This document shows positions 47,725 through 51,825 of a DNA stretch of 51,825 bases, one piece after another. The stretch comes from Acidobacteriaceae bacterium (GTDB taxonomy: Bacteria > Acidobacteriota > Terriglobia > Terriglobales > Acidobacteriaceae), in contig JASHNS010000076.1 of assembly GCA_030041515.1 (NCBI GenBank), forward strand, positions 1 through 51,825. Direction: 5' to 3'. The notes below the pieces were generated by a model that saw nothing but the letters and a program-made list of their open reading frames with translations, was not told where the DNA came from and did not search any database. The position numbers and the translations under genes are program-made. Position 1 is the first letter of the stretch. The number at the start of each line of letters is the position of its first letter.

Positions 47725-48591
47725 TTATGAGGCTCTGCGGCGCTGCTCGTCGCGTTCGCGGCTGTAGTACGCACACATGCGTCCGTAGAGATCCACGGGC
47801 GAGTCCTCGCGCCGGGCGGAGCTGTCCGGCGGGGTGTCAAAGCGAATCCTTCCATGATTCCGCTCAAGAATGGCTTCCGCCAGGGAGGCGCGATGGCTGG
47901 CAAAGACGGTGAGGACTGCGCCACCGCGGCCAAATTCGCCGCTCAAGCTACTCACTTCATCCGGAGTCAGGCCCATGTCCGCAAAGGCGCTCTCGAACGT
48001 AGGCGCCGAGTACTCGATGCCGGAAAACAGGTGCCCCTCGCCGGTGCCGAACTTCAGATTCGCACTGTTCCTGCGGGCGCCGCGGTCGCGATCGTCACGG
48101 AAGACGCGATTGACGCCTTCGCGCCACCCTTCCTGACGCTGAGCACGCATTTCGCCGCGTGGGTTTGCGGGCCGCGCACCCTCCGTGACGGAAAGCTCCG
48201 CCTCGGTCGGGAGGGTCCTGGGCAGGTCATGGGGCAGATCCGATGGAAGCTCGCCTCCAGGAATCGGGCCAGGACCGACCGGGGCCGGAAAAGCGTTCCC
48301 GGATCCTGGCGCCAAACCGGCAGGGGTGACAGCTTCATCGTGCGAGGCCGGTCCGCCGACAGAGCCCGACGTGGCGGGGTTTCTCTCCGCCAGCTCTCGA
48401 ACTCCGGCGTTTTCCGGATTGCGATCGAGCCTGCCCGCGGTTGCGCGCTGCGTGCGAAATGCGGCTCCCATCTCCGAGGTCTGAAAGCCCTCGTCGATCA
48501 ATTCGTTCAGGGCGCGGAACGCGTCCGCCCCGTCAGCAAAATATCCTATGATCACGCGATCATCTGCTTCGCGTCCGTTTTGCATCATCAT
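47725..48591 (-). CDS. Hypothetical stress-type protein with YflT-like N-terminal domain
   Basis: 288 residues. The N-terminal segment RVIIGYFADGADAFRALNEL through IDEGFQTSEMGAAF resembles the YflT/general-stress 17M type ferredoxin-like repeat, and the C-terminal FESAFADMGLTPDEVSSLSG followed by GRGGAVLTVFASHRASLAEA has the matching second half. Between them lies a Pro/Gly-rich linker (about 75-140). The function of this family is not known. There is no signal peptide. AGAGGGA lies upstream of the ATG cluster at 48591. A strong terminator follows the stop. Confidence 0.7.
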   Translation of the reverse strand: MMMQNGREADDRVIIGYFADGADAFRALNELIDEGFQTSEMGAAFRTQRATAGRLDRNPENAGVRELAERNPATSGSVGGPASHDEAVTPAGLAPGSGNAFPAPVGPGPIPGGELPSDLPHDLPRTLPTEAELSVTEGARPANPRGEMRAQRQEGWREGVNRVFRDDRDRGARRNSANLKFGTGEGHLFSGIEYSAPTFESAFADMGLTPDEVSSLSGEFGRGGAVLTVFASHRASLAEAILERNHGRIRFDTPPDSSARREDSPVDLYGRMCAYYSRERDEQRRRAS

Positions 48592-48735
48592 GTTCCCTCT
48601 GCATCCGGCCTGTGGCGAAAAGCCTGTTTTGCTAGGATGCGAGGCGAGAGCTCCGCGCCCGTATCGTGAATCAACGTTTGGCGATGAAACAGGAGAAGAC
48701 GCTGCGCCTGGCCGTCGGTCGGGCGATCTTTCCTA

Positions 48736-48741
48736 TATACT
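48736..48741 (+). promoter_or_regulatory. Candidate -10 box of the tRNA-Ser promoter
   Basis: TATACT lies 14 bases before the mature tRNA 5' end. I could not find a good -35 hexamer at the usual distance, so this is tentative. Confidence 0.35.
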
Positions 48742-48755
48742 GGCGACAACCCGCC

Positions 48756-48849
48756 GGAGAGGTGGCCGAGAGGCTGAAGGCGGCGGTTTGCTAAACCGTT
48801 ATAGGGTTGAAAAGCTCTATCGAGGGTTCGAATCCCTCCCTCTCCGCCA
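48756..48849 (+). tRNA. tRNA-Ser (anticodon GCU)
   Basis: The acceptor stem GGAGAGG (48756-48762) pairs with CCTCTCC (48839-48845), with G as discriminator and an encoded CCA at 48847-48849. The anticodon loop TTGCTAA places GCT at 48790-48792. GGTTCGAATCC forms the T arm. The long variable arm typical of serine tRNAs (TATAGGGTTGAAAAGCTCTA) is present. GCU reads AGC and AGU codons. Confidence 0.97.
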
Positions 48850-49226
48850 GCTCCCTTTCCGACTCCCCGCCGTAATCGTTTCTGCACGCCAATCCAAACA
48901 TAATCAGCGGATTATGGAAAATCCGAGTTGTGTCCATCTCCTGGACGCGCCCAGAGCCGCGGCGAAGGGAAGCTGCCGGATCCGGGATGACGAGCTGGAC
49001 GGCGACCTGAGCGATGCGTTCCGGGTGGACACGGTGGACTCTCTCCGTCAGCGGGCGAGATGGCCGCTTTCACGATATGATTACGGCATTTCCAGAGATA
49101 GTGTGCCCCTCCTGGCTGGCTCACGGTCGCCGTTCCCGGCTGGTCGCGGCGATTCGATGTTCCGGTTCCGGGGCCCATCCACTCTGAAAAAGCTTTTCGC
49201 CGCACATTCGTCCAGAGATACTGCCC
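48850..49226. other. Interval after tRNA-Ser without a supported gene
   Basis: An open frame from 48914 has no family resemblance and runs over the small membrane-protein gene in another frame, so I do not accept it. A direct repeat CCAGAGATA occurs at 49091 and 49212. I see no clear terminator or repeat element. It probably contains the promoter of the coupled gene pair that follows. Confidence 0.4.
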
Positions 49227-49403
49227 ATGAAGATCGCCGGTTTCTGCCTGTTGCTGTCTGGCTGGATTCTCGTTGTGCTGGCGCTTGTGCTGCTGCCTGC
49301 GCAGGGGGAGCGCGCGGCCTTCGTCCTGGCGGCTCTTGCGGTGGAAGGACTAGGCCTGGTGCTGGAGATGCGCGGACATCGTGGAACTGAGGTAGATCCG
49401 TAA
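49227..49403 (+). CDS. Small two-helix membrane protein coupled to the Amt-like gene
   Basis: 58 residues beginning MKIAGFCLLLSGWILVVLAL. Two hydrophobic segments (about 5-23 and 28-46), joined by PAQGERA, suggest a hairpin membrane protein; the tail is EMRGHRGTEVDP. The TAATG overlap with the Amt-like gene means translational coupling, and this supports that it is real despite its size. I recognise no family. It may be a small partner or assembly factor of the transporter, which is inference. Confidence 0.6.
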   Translation: MKIAGFCLLLSGWILVVLALVLLPAQGERAAFVLAALAVEGLGLVLEMRGHRGTEVDP

Positions 49404-50683
49404 TGGCCGCTGTTTCGAGTCCGCTCTTTCCATTGTGTCCCCTGCTGGTTTTGCTGGTTCCGCTGGCTCCCATTGGGCTGGCGCTACTGAACACGGGCCT
49501 CAACCGGTCGCGGAGTGCAGCGCAGGCGCTGCTGGGAAGCTTGTGCGTGATGGCAGTGGCTGTGGTCGCGTACAGCATCGTGGGCTGGTCGCTGGAGGGT
49601 TTTGCGGGCGGAGGCGCTCACAGCTTTTTCGCAGGGGGCGTCGCCTGGAACTGGATCGCGACGGGACCGCTGTTCCTCGGCGGCATCCAGTGGAACAGCC
49701 CGGAGTCCTGTGCGGCGGCACTGCAGGTGTTTGCAGCGGGAATGGCGGCGCTGATTCCGTGGGGATCGGGAGCGGAACGCTGGCGGCTGAGTTCTGCGTG
49801 TGTGGCCACCGCGTTGTTGGCGGCGGTGATTTATCCGATCTTCGGGCACTGGGTTTGGGGAGGCGGATGGCTCGCCCAACTCGGCTCGACTTTGCGTCTG
49901 GGGCGTGGATTCGTGGATCCCGGGGGAGCAGCCACGGTGCAGCTGATGGGAGGGCTTGCCGCGCTCGTTGTGATGTGGATCGTCGGGGCACGCCGGGGAA
50001 AATTTCCGGAGAGCGGGCCGCCCGCCGCGATTCCCGCGCACCATATCGTCTACGTCCTGTTTGGCTGTGCGACAGCGCTGGTTGGCTGGCTGGCTCTGAA
50101 CGGAGCGGGGGCCATTCTATTTGCGGGCGCGGAGCCGGCGGCGCTGGCGAGAACGATCGTCAATACGACGCTGTGCGCCTGCGGATCGATGCTGGCGGCG
50201 CTGGTGGTGACGCGCGTGCGATTCGGCAAGCCGGATGCTTCATTGTGCGCGAACGGATGGATCGCGGGACTGGCTGCGAGCAGCGGGGTCGCGGCTCTGG
50301 TTTCGCCGGCGGCGGCGTTGTTCACGGGGGTCGTCGCCGGGGCCTTCCTGCCTCTCATCATCGAATTTCTGGAGGTGCGCTGCTGCCTCGACGATCCATC
50401 CGGGGGGATCGCGGTTCATGGATTCGCAGGCCTCTGGGGTCTGGTGGCGTGCGGATTTCTGTGGCACGCGCCGCCGGGCCAGTTGACGGCACAACTGGTG
50501 GGGATTGCCACGCTTGTGGGCCTGGTGCTTCCGGCGACGTATGTGCTCTATCGGCTGCTGAATCGGATCGCGCCATTCCGGACGCATCCCGAAGGAGAAC
50601 GGCTTGGCATGGACCTCCACGAACTGGGAGCGGGAGCTTACCCGGAGTTCGTGACGCACAGCGATGAGTTCCTGCCGCGCTGA
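49403..50683 (+). CDS. Ammonium-transporter (Amt/Rh) family homologue with an altered pore
   Basis: 426 residues with 11 or so membrane helices. FGHWVWGGGWLAQLGSTLRL, FVDPGGAATVQLMGGLAALV, VLFGCATALVGWLALNGAGA and CLDDPSGGIAVHGFAGLWGL are Amt blocks. In E. coli AmtB the pore has twin histidines H168 (DFAGGTVVH) and H318 (VHG). Here the first position is glutamine (D-x7-Q in place of D-x7-H) and the second histidine is kept. Transport may thus be altered, or the protein may act as a sensor or a carrier of another molecule. The tail ends VTHSDEFLPR. No glnK is next to it. Confidence 0.85.
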   Translation: MAAVSSPLFPLCPLLVLLVPLAPIGLALLNTGLNRSRSAAQALLGSLCVMAVAVVAYSIVGWSLEGFAGGGAHSFFAGGVAWNWIATGPLFLGGIQWNSPESCAAALQVFAAGMAALIPWGSGAERWRLSSACVATALLAAVIYPIFGHWVWGGGWLAQLGSTLRLGRGFVDPGGAATVQLMGGLAALVVMWIVGARRGKFPESGPPAAIPAHHIVYVLFGCATALVGWLALNGAGAILFAGAEPAALARTIVNTTLCACGSMLAALVVTRVRFGKPDASLCANGWIAGLAASSGVAALVSPAAALFTGVVAGAFLPLIIEFLEVRCCLDDPSGGIAVHGFAGLWGLVACGFLWHAPPGQLTAQLVGIATLVGLVLPATYVLYRLLNRIAPFRTHPEGERLGMDLHELGAGAYPEFVTHSDEFLPR

Positions 50684-50870
50684 GGCTGGGGCGCATGCGG
50701 CGATCGTGAACCAACGGCCATCGTGAACCAATCTGAGCAACGCAAATCGCACGGCCAGCACAAATGTTTAGGATTTCTTTATGGCTCGCCTTCGTATCCT
50801 GTGGCAGGCGAGCACGGAATTGACTCCCGGCTTCGAGCGGAGTTCGGCCGGCTCGTACACCGGGTGACGC

Positions 50871-51825
50871 ATGAGCCTGCTCGTGGATCTTGAGATCAGC
50901 CAGCAAATCGACCACTATCGCATCGACGCGCACGTCGCCGAAAGCGGCATGGCCTCTATTTATCGCGCGACGGATTTGCGCGATGGACGGCAGGTGGCAC
51001 TGAAGGTGCCGCACGCGGCGATGGAAGCCGACCCGAACCTTTTTGATCGTTTTCGGCGCGAAGAGGAGATCGGGGCCTCGCTGGACCACCCCAACGTGAT
51101 GAGGACGTTCCCCGCCCCGGAGCGCTCGCGCGTATACATGGTGATGGAGTGGGTACCGGGCCGCCTGCTGCGCAGGATTCTGGCCGAGGAAGGCAAACTG
51201 ACGCAGGAGCGCGCGATTGCCATCGCGCTGAAGGTTCTGGACGCACTGGAGTATATTCACACGCACGGCGTCGTCCACCGGGACCTGAAACCGGAAAACG
51301 TGATGGTGGGCGAGCAGGACGAGGTCAAGCTGATCGATTTCGGCATCGCCTCGAAGCAGGGCTCGCGACGGCTGACGTACACAGGATTTTCGCAGGCGCT
51401 GGGCACGCCCGACTACATTTCGCCCGAGCAAGTGAAGGGCAAGCGTGGCGATCAGCGGTCGGACATCTACGCCATGGGCGTGATTCTCTACGAAATGCTC
51501 AGTGGAAAGACGCCATTTTCAGGACCATCGCCGCTGGCGGTGATGAACGACCGGCTGATCAACCATCCGCTGCCGCCGCGGGAGGCCAATCCCGATATCA
51601 GCCCCCAGCTGCAGGAAGTTCTGTATCGGGCGCTGGAACGGGATCCGCGCAATCGATACGCGTCAGCTCGCGAGTTCGCCGTTGACCTGCGCAATCTGGA
51701 GCAGGTAGGCGTGGCGGACCGGGCTGAGCTCATCGACTGGCGTAAACGGCGCTCGGGCCGCGGACGCAAGGCGCTGTTCTACGCCGCGCTGGCGCTGTTG
51801 CCTTTCCTGCTGTTTGCCCTGATGC
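50871..51825 (+). CDS. Serine/threonine protein kinase (PknB type), truncated by the window end
   Basis: The first 318 codons are visible. The kinase core has VALKV (catalytic Lys), YIHTHGVVHRDLKPENVMVG, KLIDFGIASKQGSRRLTYTG (DFG), GTPDYISPEQVKGKRGDQ and RSDIYAMGVILYEMLSGKTP. The glycine loop is degenerate: VAESGMASIYRATD has Ala, Ser and Ala at the three usual glycines, though kinases with this type of loop are widespread. A hydrophobic segment (ALFYAALALLPFLLFALM) at the right edge is the start of a membrane helix, so an external sensor part probably follows beyond the window. The ATG at 50871 follows a 187-base spacer after the Amt-like gene. Confidence 0.93.
   Translation, partial: MSLLVDLEISQQIDHYRIDAHVAESGMASIYRATDLRDGRQVALKVPHAAMEADPNLFDRFRREEEIGASLDHPNVMRTFPAPERSRVYMVMEWVPGRLLRRILAEEGKLTQERAIAIALKVLDALEYIHTHGVVHRDLKPENVMVGEQDEVKLIDFGIASKQGSRRLTYTGFSQALGTPDYISPEQVKGKRGDQRSDIYAMGVILYEMLSGKTPFSGPSPLAVMNDRLINHPLPPREANPDISPQLQEVLYRALERDPRNRYASAREFAVDLRNLEQVGVADRAELIDWRKRRSGRGRKALFYAALALLPFLLFALM

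Noticed and set aside
48548-49390. Open frame of 280 codons over the tRNA-Ser gene
   Set aside because: It crosses the tRNA and overlaps the small membrane-protein gene in another frame; low-complexity Arg/Gly/Ala content without motif.
50684-50760. Direct repeat CGATCGTGAACCAACGG/CCATCGTGAACCAAT before the kinase gene as an operator
   Set aside because: Similar GTGAAC/GTTCAC strings occur near 6031 and 13265, so it is more likely a dispersed spacer repeat than a specific operator.

Overview
The window is GC-rich chromosomal DNA that looks like an acidobacterium (Acidobacteriota, Terriglobia-like). The evidence is an Oar-type TonB-dependent receptor with an N-terminal carboxypeptidase-regulatory-like domain, DUF2203 and DUF2961 proteins, several families of short palindromic repeats typical of such genomes, and the overall codon bias. 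This placement is inferred from protein character, not from a marker gene.

Layout. 1-8.4 kb is housekeeping: polA, a small glutaredoxin-like gene, then glmM and xseA on the minus strand, and recG on the plus strand. 8.4-14.4 kb is an accessory stretch with few genes: a DUF2961 (GH172-like) secreted protein, a lone HEPN-type protein, a REP-associated tyrosine transposase (RAYT), an array of about 117-bp repeats, and at least four families of palindromes. One palindromic element of the RAYT family lies in frame inside recG. 13.8-24.7 kb holds DUF2203, nadA, cfa, tatA/B-tatC with a secreted glutaminyl-cyclase-like M28 protein, a TerC-like membrane protein, an F420-dependent-reductase-like protein, and nadB, which is read together with an amidohydrolase and an AgaR-like DeoR regulator.

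24.7-29.9 kb reads as a sugar catabolism locus: a secreted GH36-type alpha-galactosidase with a PKD domain, the DeoR/AgaR regulator and the amidohydrolase on the minus strand, and a divergent PfkB kinase and AgaS-type sugar isomerase/deaminase. A DeoR/AgaR-like operator lies between the divergent arms. 30.1-39.7 kb is a complete chemosensory operon: CheY, a membrane MCP-like protein that ends in a CheZ-like phosphatase motif, a STAS protein, CheA, a soluble receptor with an array of tandem HAMP units and a candidate CheR/CheB docking tail, CheW, CheR, CheD and CheB. No flagellar genes are in view, so the output could be twitching or a non-motility pathway.

39.9-43.2 kb is the Oar-like TonB-dependent receptor. 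43.4-47.6 kb carries glmS-purS, inorganic pyrophosphatase and an amino-acid permease. The right end holds a stress-type hypothetical protein with a strong terminator, tRNA-Ser(GCU), a tiny membrane protein translationally coupled to an atypical ammonium-transporter homologue (first pore histidine replaced by glutamine), and the start of a serine/threonine kinase gene that runs off the window.

The most unusual points are the repeat element translated inside RecG, the RAYT whose last residues and stop codon come from its own repeat, the receptor-CheZ fusion beside CheY, and the twin-His-deficient Amt homologue.
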